NCBI RefSeq assembly: GCF_014203425.1
Contig: NZ_JACHJC010000001.1
Location: 310,001 to 374,000 of the forward strand
Length of the DNA stretch: 64,000 nt
Origin: Micromonospora echinospora
GTDB lineage: Bacteria; Actinomycetota; Actinomycetes; Mycobacteriales; Micromonosporaceae
Reading direction: 5' to 3'
Shown: in pieces, positions 26,310-35,574 of the stretch
How the letters are laid out: every line of letters starts with the position of its first letter
How positions within the stretch are numbered: position 1 is the stretch's first letter
Notes under the pieces: generated by a model
Seen by the model: the letters and a program-made list of their open reading frames with translations, nothing else
The model's database searches: none
Told to the model about the DNA's origin: nothing
Program-made: the position numbers and the translations under genes

Positions 26310-28430
26310 TCAGCACGAGTCGGAGGCGTTGATTAGCCGCCAGCCCGACCGCAGACGCCAGCGGTCGTGCTCCCGGTCGAGCAATTCGGCCGCGGCCGGG
26401 GTGAGCGCGCCACGGATCGCCGTGACCGCCGACGCGAGGGCGTCCGTCATCACCAGCAGCTCGGCGTCCATCATGGTGGTCAGCTCGCGGTCGAAGGCGT
26501 CCTGGTCGTGCTCGTCGATCGACTGCTTGTCAATCAGCCGTACCATGTTGCTGAGCACCGTGAACGCACCCGCCTTGATAACGCGCCGCACCTCGCGCAC
26601 CGCGTGGTACGCCTCACCCTCCAGGATCTTCTCCAGGCTCTTGAGGGTGTAGTCCAGCGCGAAGTTCCGGTCGACCCACATCTGGGCGTGGTGCGAGGCG
26701 CGCCCGATGCGCCAGTCGGCGAAGGAGGCGTCCACCCGGCCCATCGACGGGCGCGGCTTGCCGGCCAGGCCGGCTGCCTCGACCCGTCGGGTGTACGCGG
26801 CGCCCAGCAGGCACTCCATCGACACCAGCAGGTACGAGACCGCCGAGTAGAACGGCGCTCCGAGGGCGTGCTCGCTGACGAACCTGGGATCGGTGACGCC
26901 GTCAACGATCTCCTCGACGCTGAGGTGGTGTAGAGGTCGCAGCAGCAGGTCGGTGCGGGCCTGGAAATCGTGCGTCGCGCGCAGCTCCTCCAGCGTCATC
27001 AGGTGGTCGAAGGTGATGTAGGTGAACCGGGTCGGCACTCCCAGCGCGGACAAGGTCCGGATCGCCAGGGCGTTCTGCTCGCCGGTTGTCTCCTTGTTGA
27101 ACCGTTCGAGGATGGAGGTCACGCCCGACTCCACGCCGAACAGCATCCGGCGCAGGCCGGTCGCCACGAGCTCCCGCCACATGTGCCCGCGTTCCAGGTG
27201 CCAGGCGCGATCACGCTGCGGGTCCACCACCTGGTCGATTCGGCACGACGACTCCCACCGGAAGCCGGCGTCGTGCATGGTCCGCGAGATCACCAGAGCC
27301 CGCTGCGCCGCGTCGTCGCCCCGGCCGATGAACTCCTCGTCGACCAGGTAGAGCGTCCGGGACAGGTGCGGGTGGCGTTCGAACACCTCGCTCATGGCGG
27401 CGAGCATCCAGGGCAGGCCCTCCGGGGCGGCGCCGGACCAAATGCCCTTGTGCCCGCGTGGGCAGAAGGAGCAGTAGTTCGTGCAGCCGCGACTGGTCTC
27501 GAGTTGGGCGACGCCGCGGTGCCGGAAGGTCCGGTCGAGCAGGTCCAGCTCCGGGAGGATGTCGGTCTGCGCACGGTTGGCCACCGTCGCGGTCCGCCGG
27601 GGCGCGCGGCGGATCGTCATCCCCCCGCCGCGGGCCGCGCCGTTGTAGCCGATCCCACGAACATCCGCCAGGTCGAGGTCGCCGTGGAAATGCGCGATAA
27701 CGTCGACCACGGTCGGCTCGCCCGCGCCCCGGGCCACCAGCAGCCCTGGGTACTGGGCGAGGAGGAGCTGTTCGTTGCGGACGGTGAGGCTGCCGCCGGT
27801 CAGCACCAGGGGCGGAGACGGCCGTCGGTAGATCTCGTCAAGCAGTTCCACCATGAGATCGTGCTGACCGAACGTCGCGGAGATCCCCACGATGTCGGGT
27901 GCCTGCCTGGTCGCGGCGATGACATCGTCCATCGATACGCCCAGTTGCATGTCCATCATGCGGACCCGGCCGGAGAGCGTCGACCGCGCTGCCCGCGCCA
28001 CGTCGGAGATCGCCAACGGAAAGCGCGGCAGCGGAAAGTTCTCCGGGTGGTAAAGCGCCACGAGAAGGATCTCGGGCTTGAAGAGACGCCGAACGCCCGA
28101 GTCCGTCAGTTCCGCCGACGAGTGCCAGCTCTCCGGGTCACGCAGCGTCAACCGGTGCCGGGTCCACTCGGGCCAGTCGCGCTCGCCGAGCGGACGTCCA
28201 TCGAGGCTGGCGACGTACCACCCGCCCTCGGCCGGGTGTTCGGCCACCAGCAGACGCGCCTCGTAGGTGCCGGTGATCGTCGACCGTCCCGGCAGGTAAT
28301 CGCGGACGGCGTCGAGAACCGCGAGCGGCTCCGCCGGAGACAGGTTGTGCAGCGCCGCGGCCGGGATGGTTCCCGGCCCCGCCACCTCGTTGACGGCGTG
28401 CACCAACCTCGTAGGCCAGTTGTTATCCAT
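26310..28430 (-). CDS. Radical SAM protein with B12-binding-like N-terminal domain
   Basis: A 706-aa protein with AGGAGG 4-5 nt before the ATG at 28430. Residues from about 170 to 275 look like a B12-binding Rossmann domain (IVGISATFGQHDLMVELL, PLVLTGGS), but the DxHxxG base-on motif is not seen. The radical SAM cluster motif is TSRGCTNYCSFCPRG (CxxxCxxC) at about 328-335, followed by YLVDEEFIGRG and a TIM-barrel with FGVESGVTSILERFNK. The last 200 residues are helical and of unknown role. BchE/P-methylase-like enzymes with this layout methylate or rearrange unactivated carbons. It is the largest enzyme of the cluster. Confidence 0.85.
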   Translation of the reverse strand: MDNNWPTRLVHAVNEVAGPGTIPAAALHNLSPAEPLAVLDAVRDYLPGRSTITGTYEARLLVAEHPAEGGWYVASLDGRPLGERDWPEWTRHRLTLRDPESWHSSAELTDSGVRRLFKPEILLVALYHPENFPLPRFPLAISDVARAARSTLSGRVRMMDMQLGVSMDDVIAATRQAPDIVGISATFGQHDLMVELLDEIYRRPSPPLVLTGGSLTVRNEQLLLAQYPGLLVARGAGEPTVVDVIAHFHGDLDLADVRGIGYNGAARGGGMTIRRAPRRTATVANRAQTDILPELDLLDRTFRHRGVAQLETSRGCTNYCSFCPRGHKGIWSGAAPEGLPWMLAAMSEVFERHPHLSRTLYLVDEEFIGRGDDAAQRALVISRTMHDAGFRWESSCRIDQVVDPQRDRAWHLERGHMWRELVATGLRRMLFGVESGVTSILERFNKETTGEQNALAIRTLSALGVPTRFTYITFDHLMTLEELRATHDFQARTDLLLRPLHHLSVEEIVDGVTDPRFVSEHALGAPFYSAVSYLLVSMECLLGAAYTRRVEAAGLAGKPRPSMGRVDASFADWRIGRASHHAQMWVDRNFALDYTLKSLEKILEGEAYHAVREVRRVIKAGAFTVLSNMVRLIDKQSIDEHDQDAFDRELTTMMDAELLVMTDALASAVTAIRGALTPAAAELLDREHDRWRLRSGWRLINASDSC

Positions 28431-28559
28431 TCCGCCTCCTGATGACAGCAGCTTCAATGGACCGCCCGGGCGCGGTGGTGTGCGCTGGGCATCGCTTCCC
28501 AGCGGTCGGGCCGGTAGTCGCCAGACCGCGTAGCTCGGCTCGTGTGGGGACCGGTCAGG

Positions 28560-29501
28560 TCATGGGTTCGGAGCGGTCGCGCCGACTGGCGGTGCGACGG
28601 CGGACATCGGCGGGCGCTCGTCGAGGAACACCTCGCCGGTGTTATCGAGACGCCGCTGCACGTCCGCCATCACCGCGCGCGCCGCGTCGATGACGTCGAT
28701 GGGCGGCGGCTCACCGAGGCAGGTCAGGTTCATCTCGACCTGGGCGGCCCGGGTGAAGCCCACCAGGACAGCGGCGTTCTCGCTGCGGAGCAGGCCGCTC
28801 CAGAGCGCGACCCTGACCAGATCCGCCCGGTCGGGTCCGACGATGGCTCGCAGCCGGGCCAACCCTTCCCCGATGACGACGCCGGCCGCCGGAGTGAACC
28901 ATCGCTTCCGGGAGCGGTGATCGCCCGGGCCGAGGACCCGGGGATGCGCGGGATCATTAACTCCCACCAGCAGTCCCTGGCCGAGTGTCTTGTTCAGCAG
29001 GATCCCGCAGCCGTGCTGCTCGGCGAAGGAGATGATCGGCGCCGATCGGGCGGACGGGGTCAGCAGGTTGTCCCGGACCGCCAGGATCTGCGGCTCGACC
29101 ACGTCGAAGACCCGCCGGAACGTGGCCGACTTGTCCTCCCGCGCGGCGGTGCCGCCAGCCCGCCGCTGCGCCGCGAAGCGGTGCGGACCGCGCATGCCGA
29201 TTGCCCGGATCAGGCCCTCGTCACGCAGCGCGCGCATGGTGTCGGCGGCGCCGCGCAGCCACCGGTCGTCTGGGCCAAAGTCGGAATGGTGCAGGAAGTA
29301 TATGTCGAGGTGGTCGGTGCGCAGGTTCTCCAGGCTCTGTTCGAGCTGACGCCGCATGTGCCCCGGATCGAAGCCGTGCGGCGCGGTGCCCCGGAAATAT
29401 CCCACTTTGGAGGCGAGCACCAAGTCGGCCCGTGGCACCTGCGCGACGAGCTGCCCGATCAGGCGCTCGGAGTGGCCATGACCGTAGACGTCGGCGGTGT
29501 G
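28560..29501 (-). pseudogene. Aldo-keto reductase, 5'-truncated
   Basis: The homology-like sequence starts abruptly at TADVYGHGHSER near 29500. It continues through LASKVGYF (catalytic Lys) and YFLHHSDFG (catalytic His) to a C-terminal tail. Normal AKRs have 45-60 residues before this, with the catalytic Asp just before TADVY; here His precedes it and an in-frame stop lies at 29555. The earliest usable start is GTG 29438, which would lack the catalytic Asp and Tyr. So the gene was cut at about 29500, where the conjugative backbone begins, and is probably inactive. It would have been the first gene of the leftward cluster. Confidence 0.7.
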
Positions 29502-29633
29502 GCCCTTCGGTCGGCGGATCGCGTGATGTGCGCGGTCGCCGCCCGACTCGCGTCAGGGCCCTCGGAAATGCTGGTGTCCGGACGACGGACGACGACCAGC
29601 AGTGATCGACGCCCATCTCTCAATGAAGGTCAA

Positions 29634-29673
29634 GTCGTATGGGGCGGGCAGGACCTTGCCCGCCCCATACGAC
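29634..29673. terminator. Bidirectional-type hairpin at the cargo/backbone boundary
   Basis: A perfect 17-bp stem (29634-29650 with 29657-29673) with a 6-nt loop, 16 bp after the stop of the leftward gene at 29690. It terminates the backbone transcript before the truncated AKR. Confidence 0.8.
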
Positions 29674-29689
29674 GGCGAGGGTCCGTGGT

Positions 29690-30163
29690 TCAGGTGGCCT
29701 GTTCGGGGTCGAGGCGTACGCGGGTGGGGTCGACGGTGGTGAGCAGGTGGCGGGAGACGCCGCGCCAGTAGCGGCCGTTGTTGCCGCCGAGCGGGACGAG
29801 GGAGACGCGGCCGGTGCCGGTGTCGCGCAGCACCACGTACAGCTCGCCGGGAGGCTGCTTCCAGCCCGCTCCGGCGACGGTGACGAGGGTGCCCGGGTGC
29901 AGCGGCGCCTCGTGGATCATGGTCCACTCGCCGCCGGTACTAGCGCTGGTGGTGCTACCGCTGGTGGTGATGTCCGCTGCGGGGGCGGGCCGCAGGTAGA
30001 TGGGGTTGACCTTCACGGGTCGGCCGCCGTCGACGGGTTCGACGACGACGTTGACCGGCAGTAGCCGGGTGACGCGGTAGGTGACGCCCCGGGTGCTGGC
30101 GCGGGCCACCGCCGGGTCGATGATCACCCGGTCGCCGACGGTGTAGGTGTGAGGGCTGCTCAT
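29690..30163 (-). CDS. Hypothetical element protein, SH3-like repeats
   Basis: A 157-aa protein from ATG 30163 with AAGGAG 9-10 nt upstream. Two similar beta-rich halves (YTVGDRVIIDP... and PGTLVTVAGAGWKQPPGELYVVL) look like short KOW/SH3-type barrels, joined by a Ser/Thr linker. No catalytic motif. Last gene of the leftward backbone string; function unknown. Confidence 0.5.
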   Translation of the reverse strand: MSSPHTYTVGDRVIIDPAVARASTRGVTYRVTRLLPVNVVVEPVDGGRPVKVNPIYLRPAPAADITTSGSTTSASTGGEWTMIHEAPLHPGTLVTVAGAGWKQPPGELYVVLRDTGTGRVSLVPLGGNNGRYWRGVSRHLLTTVDPTRVRLDPEQAT

Positions 30164-30305
30164 GGTGGGTGCGCTCCTTATACGGGTTCTCGGCGACCGT
30201 CGCCGAGGACGGGGACAGCAGTCGGGGGCGGGGTGGAGATGGGGCACGGTGAGGACCTCGCGCCCGTCGACGGGCGCGAGGTCCTCCTGGTGCGACCGTG
30301 AGCGG

Positions 30306-30953
30306 TCAAGGGCGCCGCAGGTCCCGCAGGCGGGTGCCCGGTGGCAGACCGGTGTGGCCGGTGGTGGCGCTCGCGCCGTGAACCCCGGATCCGGTCTCCT
30401 TGGCCTGGTACATGGCGATGTCGGCCTGACGCAGCAGGGTGCGGGGGTCGACACCGAGGGCAGCGGTGGTGTGCCCGACGCTGGCGCGTACGGCCACGAT
30501 GTGTGCGCCGAGGTCGACGGGGTGACGGCCGACCGTCCGCCAGGCGGCGCGGGCTGCTGCGGCGACGTCGTCGGCGCCGCCGTCGATCAGCAGGGCGTAC
30601 TCGTCGCCGGACAGGCGCGCGGCGAGCCGCACCGGCCCTCGCAGGGCGGCCAACCGTCGGCCGACCTCGGTGAGGACGTCGTTGCCGGCCTCGTGGCCGA
30701 AGGTGTCGTTGATGGCCTTGAAATGGTCGAGGTCGAGTAGGACGAGCCCGAACGGGCCATCGGTGCGGGTGGCGCGGGTGAGGGCGGCGAGCAGGGCCCG
30801 CCGGTTGGGCAGTCCGGTGGTGTCGTCGTGGTCGGCGGCGTAGCGGGCGCGGGTCAGCGCCTGCTGCTGGCGCCACAGCAGCGCTGCGGCGAGGGCGAGG
30901 CCGGCGAGGATTCCCCCGGCGGCGGTGACGATCGAGGTCAGGATGGGAGACAC
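30306..30953 (-). CDS. GGDEF-domain protein (membrane-anchored diguanylate cyclase-like)
   Basis: A 215-aa protein. One N-terminal transmembrane helix (residues 8-28) is followed by a single GGDEF domain: DDTTGLPNRRAL, LLDLDHFKAINDTFGHEAGN, RLSGDEYALLI (signature SGDEY instead of GGDEF) and ADIAMYQAKETG. SGDEF-type variants can be active, so synthesis of cyclic di-GMP is possible. No I-site RxxD in the usual position. A second-messenger enzyme on a conjugative island is unusual and may alter host signalling or transfer. Confidence 0.8.
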   Translation of the reverse strand: MSPILTSIVTAAGGILAGLALAAALLWRQQQALTRARYAADHDDTTGLPNRRALLAALTRATRTDGPFGLVLLDLDHFKAINDTFGHEAGNDVLTEVGRRLAALRGPVRLAARLSGDEYALLIDGGADDVAAAARAAWRTVGRHPVDLGAHIVAVRASVGHTTAALGVDPRTLLRQADIAMYQAKETGSGVHGASATTGHTGLPPGTRLRDLRRP

Positions 30954-31048
30954 TTCGGAAGCTCCTTGTCAGGTAAGGAGCACCGGGGGCGGGCGTGGTT
31001 CCGGGAAGTTCGACGCCCGCCTCCGGGCTAACGGCAGGGTGGGGTCGG

Positions 31049-32029
31049 TCAGGCGGCGGGGTCGGTGAGGGCGAACGTGACGGGTTTCTCGGCGGCCAGG
31101 ACCGCCCGTCCGGCCTCGACGAGTTTGACGGCGGCGTTGTGGACCGCGCCGGCGCTGGCCTTCTTCGCGCCTGTTCCCTCGTTGGCCCGGTCGACCAGCT
31201 TGCACAGCTCGCTGACCTTGTACCGCTGGCCGGGGTGGGCCTCGAGGATGTCGAGGATCGCGCCGCGTAGGCTGCCCGACGCCCGCCGGGTGCGGGCCTG
31301 CGCCTCCTCGCCCGCCGCCTCAGCGGCCGGCGGCCCGGCTGGTGATCCTTCCCCTGCGGGGTCGCCGGTGGTGCTGTCGGTGGCCGTCCCGGCGGGAGGC
31401 GCATCCGGTGTGGCAGGTCGGGCGCCCGCTTCGTGCGCTGGGGGCACTGCGGTGGCAGGCTCGGTGTCGTCGACCGGCACCTCGGGTTCGGTGGTCGAGC
31501 GGCCGCTGCCACGGCCCTCGGCGGTCTCGTCGTCGTCGGTTCCGGTGGCTTCGTCGACTGCCACCTCGACGTCGTCCGGAGCGGGCGATGCCGGCTCCTG
31601 GGCGGCATCGGGCTGCTCGGCGGCGAGGGCCTCGGTTGCTGGTCGCTCGTCGTGGTCCTGCCCGGTAGCCTCTCCGGGTCCCTGCGGGTCGTCGCCGCGC
31701 GGCCCGGATTCTGCGGCGGCGTCGCGGAGGGCGGGTTCCGGCTCGGGCTGGCCGTGCTCGTCGCCCTGTTCGGCGTGGGCGCGACCGGTGTCGGTCAGCC
31801 GCCACAGGCTGCGTCCGCGCTCGTCGCGAGTGGGTTCGGCCAGTCCGGCCGTTTCCAGGGTGCGCAGTTTCGGGGTGGTGGTCGAGTAGCCGAGGCCGGC
31901 TTCGGTGGCGATGGCGGCGGCGGTGGCCTCACCGAGCCGGTGCAGCGCGGTGAGAACCTTCGCCACGCTAGGCGCCGGCGGTGGTGTGACGGCCGTACCG
32001 GTGGTCGTGTCGGTCGGTGTGCTGGTCAT
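31049..32029 (-). CDS. Winged-helix DNA-binding protein with long acidic linker
   Basis: A 326-aa protein from ATG 32029. Residues from about 15 to 80 are a MarR/IclR-like wHTH (VAKVLTALHRLGEATAAAIATEAGLGYSTTTPKLRTLE, then a wing with RGRSLWRLTDTG). A 150-residue Pro/Glu/Asp/Thr-rich disordered segment follows. The last 75 residues form a second helical domain (GAILDILEAHPGQRYKVSELCKLVDRANEG) like a second winged helix. Probably a regulator of the island; targets unknown. Confidence 0.6.
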   Translation of the reverse strand: MTSTPTDTTTGTAVTPPPAPSVAKVLTALHRLGEATAAAIATEAGLGYSTTTPKLRTLETAGLAEPTRDERGRSLWRLTDTGRAHAEQGDEHGQPEPEPALRDAAAESGPRGDDPQGPGEATGQDHDERPATEALAAEQPDAAQEPASPAPDDVEVAVDEATGTDDDETAEGRGSGRSTTEPEVPVDDTEPATAVPPAHEAGARPATPDAPPAGTATDSTTGDPAGEGSPAGPPAAEAAGEEAQARTRRASGSLRGAILDILEAHPGQRYKVSELCKLVDRANEGTGAKKASAGAVHNAAVKLVEAGRAVLAAEKPVTFALTDPAA

Positions 32030-32207
32030 GGGCGCGTGGCCCCCTTTCTCCTGCCATCGGGCAGGGGTTGGTGAGTGAGGCGCGTGCACTGATCCACGCT
32101 TCGAGTCGGGCATTGATCAAGTCATCTGCCCGTACTGCGGGACTCCGGCGGCGCGCACAGGTGTGCCGCCCGGCGAGATCACCGGGCGGCACATTGAGGA
32201 CCGGGGG

Positions 32208-32552
32208 TCAGTGCGCGGCGTGGTAGGCGTCACGGACCGTGGCGGGGATGACGCCGCCGGTTCGCGGTCGGGGCAGGCTCAGCTCCTGCCAGTTCGTGGT
32301 CCACCACCAGGTGCGGATCTCCTGGGTGCGGCTGGTGGTGGTGCCGCGCTGCCGCCGAGGCGCCTTGGCCTGTTTCGGCAGGCGGCGTCCCGCGGTGATG
32401 AAGGGGGCGAAGGCCGCGGCCATACGGTCGAAGTTGCCGGCGGACAGGTCGATCTCGTAGGTGACGCCGTTGAAGGTGAACTGGTAGGTGGCGACGTCGT
32501 CGGTGGTGCCGTCGAGGTCGTCGACGACGATCGCGGTGGTGTGGGTGGCCAC
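32208..32552 (-). CDS. lsr2: Lsr2-family nucleoid-associated protein
   Basis: A 114-aa protein. The N-terminal dimerisation domain is clear (VVDDLDG, FTFNGVTYEIDLSAGN, FITAGRR). The C-terminus ends IPATVRDAYHAAH, matching the Lsr2 DNA-binding end, but the RGR minor-groove motif reads TGG. GTG 32552 is chosen over GTG 32561 because the AAGGAGG site directly abuts the latter. Lsr2 silences AT-rich, often foreign, DNA; a copy on an island may keep the island quiet or stand in for the host protein. The altered AT-hook may change binding. Confidence 0.85.
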   Translation of the reverse strand: MATHTTAIVVDDLDGTTDDVATYQFTFNGVTYEIDLSAGNFDRMAAAFAPFITAGRRLPKQAKAPRRQRGTTTSRTQEIRTWWWTTNWQELSLPRPRTGGVIPATVRDAYHAAH

Positions 32553-32582
32553 GAGGGCCACCTCCTTTCTTCGAGGGGCGGG

Positions 32583-33716
32583 TTACTGGGCGGTCTGGGT
32601 GCCGAGGCCGAGCTGGTGGCCGATGGCGGGCCCGCGGTGCACGGCGGCGACGGCGGCGGGCAGGTGTCGGCGTTGCCAGCCGTGCAGGGCGGCGGTGAGG
32701 TCGGCGGCGTACTTGCGGTGCTGGGTGAGGGCGGCGGCGAGGCCGGCGGCCTGTTCGATGCCGTTGTTGGCGCCGCGGGCGGTGTGCGGGCGGACGGGGG
32801 CGAGGGCGTCGCCGAGCAGTACGGCTTGGCCGGCGCCGACGGGCCAGACCATGCGCTGCGGTGGGGTGATGTCGAGGACCGGTACCGCCATGCGGGTGGT
32901 GGTGGCGTGGACGACGGCGGCGTGGTCTGCCGGCAGTAGCAGGTCGGCGTGGGTGTCGACGTGGGTGCGGGCGGCGGGGCCGACGTGTCGGGGTAGGGCG
33001 AAGACCCGGCGGGTGGGGTCGGCGCCGAACCGCTGCGCGTATTCGCTGCTGGTGCAGTTGAGGTAGAAGGTCCAGTCGCAGCCGCCGGGTACCGGGGCGA
33101 GGTTGAACTGCGCGCCGGGGCAGGGCTGCAGCCTCAGGAAGTCCCGCAGCCCAGGCTCAGGGGTGGTGTCGGCGATGCCGCGGTGGGCGACGTAGCCGGC
33201 GTACCGCAGGTTCCGGTCGGGGTCGAGCAGCCGGCGGCCGGTGGAGGATCGGCCGTCGGCGAACACGACCAGGTCGGCGGCCTCGGTGTGGCCGTCGCGG
33301 AACCACAGCTCCGGCTGGCCGGTCTGTTCGGCCAGGGCGGTGACCTTCATGCCGGTGTGCAGGACCCCGGCGGGGAGGCGGCGAGTCAGCGCCTGGTGCA
33401 GCAGCGTCCAGGTGGTGTTGCGGCCCGGGTAGGTGCGTCGGATGGTCTCGGCGGGGTGGCGGTCGCGGATGGTCATCTGAACGATGGCCTCGGAGTCGTG
33501 GGCGACGAACTCGTGTTGCGGGATGTCGAGGCGGTCGAGCACGTCCAGGGCGGGATGTTCCAGGCCGATGAGGCCGCCGCCCAAGGGCGCGGACGCCGGC
33601 GCCGCCTCGTAGACGGTGACGTCGTCGAATCCGGCGTGCAGCAACAGCAGCGCGGTGACGGGGCCGGTGATGCTGCCGCCGACGACCGCGATGCGGGGCC
33701 TGCTGGTGGATGTCAT
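32583..33716 (-). CDS. FAD-dependent monooxygenase (PHBH/UbiH type)
   Basis: A 377-aa protein from ATG 33716. VVGGSITGPVTALLL is the FAD GxGxxG-like fold (GGSITG), DLVVFADGRSS the DG motif, and VLLGDALAPVRPHTARGANNGIEQA the GD motif with typical downstream helix. These class A flavin monooxygenases hydroxylate aromatic or related compounds using NAD(P)H. It sits among hypothetical element genes with no pathway partners; it may be metabolic or resistance cargo. Confidence 0.8.
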   Translation of the reverse strand: MTSTSRPRIAVVGGSITGPVTALLLLHAGFDDVTVYEAAPASAPLGGGLIGLEHPALDVLDRLDIPQHEFVAHDSEAIVQMTIRDRHPAETIRRTYPGRNTTWTLLHQALTRRLPAGVLHTGMKVTALAEQTGQPELWFRDGHTEAADLVVFADGRSSTGRRLLDPDRNLRYAGYVAHRGIADTTPEPGLRDFLRLQPCPGAQFNLAPVPGGCDWTFYLNCTSSEYAQRFGADPTRRVFALPRHVGPAARTHVDTHADLLLPADHAAVVHATTTRMAVPVLDITPPQRMVWPVGAGQAVLLGDALAPVRPHTARGANNGIEQAAGLAAALTQHRKYAADLTAALHGWQRRHLPAAVAAVHRGPAIGHQLGLGTQTAQ

Positions 33717-33972
33717 GAGGGTTCCCTTCGGCAGGGGTGGGAACCCGGGCACAGCCGTGCCCGGGTCTGCGCGAGTGCGCGGGTGGCCGGGCATCGGCCA
33801 GGTCGTGCCAGTGAGAAAGCGCGTCACCGGCGGCGGGCCGTGGACGCGCGGGTCAGCCGCCGTGGTGCGGCGAGTGGATGGACGTGTGCGAGGAGCGGGG
33901 CCGGGCTGCGCCGGCTGGTGCGCGAGGTGCGACCGAACGGCGGCAGCGCGGCAGGGTGCGGCCTTGGTGGGG

Positions 33973-34290
33973 TTACCGGCCGGGCGCGGTGAACGGCGGC
34001 GGCACGGGAAGGATCCGCCGCGCCCGCTGCAGCACCTCGTCGGCGACCGGGATCAGCGTCCCTGCGTTCGGCGCGGTGGTCGGGGTGGTGCGGTGCCAGC
34101 TGTGACCGGGGCTGCTGGCGATGATGGTCCAGGTGAACAGTGGGGTGAGGACCTCGGCGACCGCCGTGCTCTGCTTGGCGTAGCTGTCCCGGTACACCTG
34201 CACCCGCAGGACGTACCCGTCGGTGTGGTGCACCCGGGTCAGCTCGTAGCTGCCAGGGCCGCCCTGGTGGAACACCTCGTCGACGATCAC
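33973..34290 (-). CDS. Hypothetical protein
   Basis: A 105-aa protein from GTG 34290, which overlaps the upstream stop as GTGA. It has a beta-rich core (YELTRVHHTDGYVLRVQVYRDSYAKQS, LFTWTIIASSPGHSWH) and no recognisable domain. Coupled to the 34287-35132 gene. Confidence 0.5.
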   Translation of the reverse strand: MIVDEVFHQGGPGSYELTRVHHTDGYVLRVQVYRDSYAKQSTAVAEVLTPLFTWTIIASSPGHSWHRTTPTTAPNAGTLIPVADEVLQRARRILPVPPPFTAPGR

Positions 34291-35132
34291 AGCGACCGGT
34301 CCTTCGGGTCGGCGGCGCGGAAGGTCGTCTCGGACGCGACGAGGGTCCACGGCCACTGGTAGGCGCCGATGGCGTAGCAGCGGTTGGCGTCCGGGGCGAC
34401 CCGGTCGTCCTCGATCCAGCGGCCGTCCAAGCCGTCGTCGTGCTCCCACTCGACGGCGACCTCGTCGCCGTCGAACCGCAGCCGGGGGTGCTCGCCCGGC
34501 ATGTCACCGGGGTAGAGGCCGTCGAGGTGGGTGGCCATACGCTGCACCGCGAACAGAGGGAAGCGGCACAGCAGTCCGCTGCGGGTGAGGGTGGTGTAGC
34601 CGGGGGCGACCATGGCGCGGTAGGCACCGCCGCCGACCACGTCGCAGGTCACGGTCGCCGGGGTCCAGGTGGACAGCGGCGGGGGGATGTCGCCGCGGTG
34701 GCGGGAGATGCGGTAGCGGTCTCCTGCGGCCTCGCTCGCCGGGTCGGGGTGCAGTCCGAACCAGTGCGCACCGTGGTGGCGGGCGTAGCGGAGCAGGTCC
34801 AGCAGGTCCCGCCGGCCGTCCCGGTGGTCGGTGTGCAAGGGCAGGAATCCGTGTCCGTCGTCGGCGGGGACCGGGTTGCCGGTGGCGCCGGTGGCGGTGT
34901 GGGTCCACGTTTCGGCGAGGACCCGGTGGTCGGCGCCGTCGGCGTCGTACCAGCGGGGGATCCCGTTGGAGGACAACCAGTCACCGTCGGTGTCGTGGGA
35001 CCAGATGAGCGCGGCCTGGTCCGGGACGCCGGCCCGGTACTGCTGCCGGGTGCGCAGGTGCGCGGTGGTTGCTGCGGCGTGTTCGGCGAGGGGCAGGACG
35101 TCGTCGACGCGGAACCACAGTCGGCCGGACAT
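34287..35132 (-). CDS. Hypothetical element protein
   Basis: A 281-aa protein from ATG 35132 with an AGGAGG site upstream. Rich in Trp, His and Asp (ALIWSHDTDGDWLSSNGIPRW, GFLPLHTDHRDGRRDLLDLL). No family recognised; no signal peptide or membrane helix. Lies in the leftward string ahead of the replication-relaxation and secretion genes, typical of accessory ICE genes of unknown role. Confidence 0.5.
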   Translation of the reverse strand: MSGRLWFRVDDVLPLAEHAAATTAHLRTRQQYRAGVPDQAALIWSHDTDGDWLSSNGIPRWYDADGADHRVLAETWTHTATGATGNPVPADDGHGFLPLHTDHRDGRRDLLDLLRYARHHGAHWFGLHPDPASEAAGDRYRISRHRGDIPPPLSTWTPATVTCDVVGGGAYRAMVAPGYTTLTRSGLLCRFPLFAVQRMATHLDGLYPGDMPGEHPRLRFDGDEVAVEWEHDDGLDGRWIEDDRVAPDANRCYAIGAYQWPWTLVASETTFRAADPKDRSL

Positions 35133-35574
35133 GGCGAAGGAACCTCCTGGTAGGGGAAGAGGGAAAGGTCGGCCGTTCACCGGCCGGGCTTGCGGGGAGC
35201 CCCAGCCCGGGGCGCCGGGCGGTGCCGCACGGGGCCGGCAGTGGGTCCACGCCACGCCGCTTTGGCCCCCCGTGGGTACGGCAGATCGCCCGCAGGAGCG
35301 GGTCGGATGTAGTGCAGGCGGGCGCGGTTCAGGTGGTGGTCAATGTCGTGTGGGGGGTGTGGCCGCACTCGTCGCGGCGGGTGTGTGCGTCGGAGGGCCG
35401 GGACGCTCAGGGACGCGGCTGCAGAGCTCGCGTCTGCAGAGCTCGCGTCTGCTGCTGCTGCTGGTGGCCGGGGCGGCGGGGAAGGGGGTGGAGCCGGCCG
35501 GGCCGCCGCCGATCCCCAGGGAAGAAGGGATGGGTGGCGATGCCCGACCGGTTCCGGATCCGGATCCGGTGGTG
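35133..35574. repeat. Intergenic stretch with tandem 15-bp repeat
   Basis: No gene in 442 bp. It contains a perfect 15-bp tandem duplication (35421-35435 and 35436-35450) followed by a short GCT run (to about 35462), and is otherwise GC-rich without clear signals. Confidence 0.5.
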
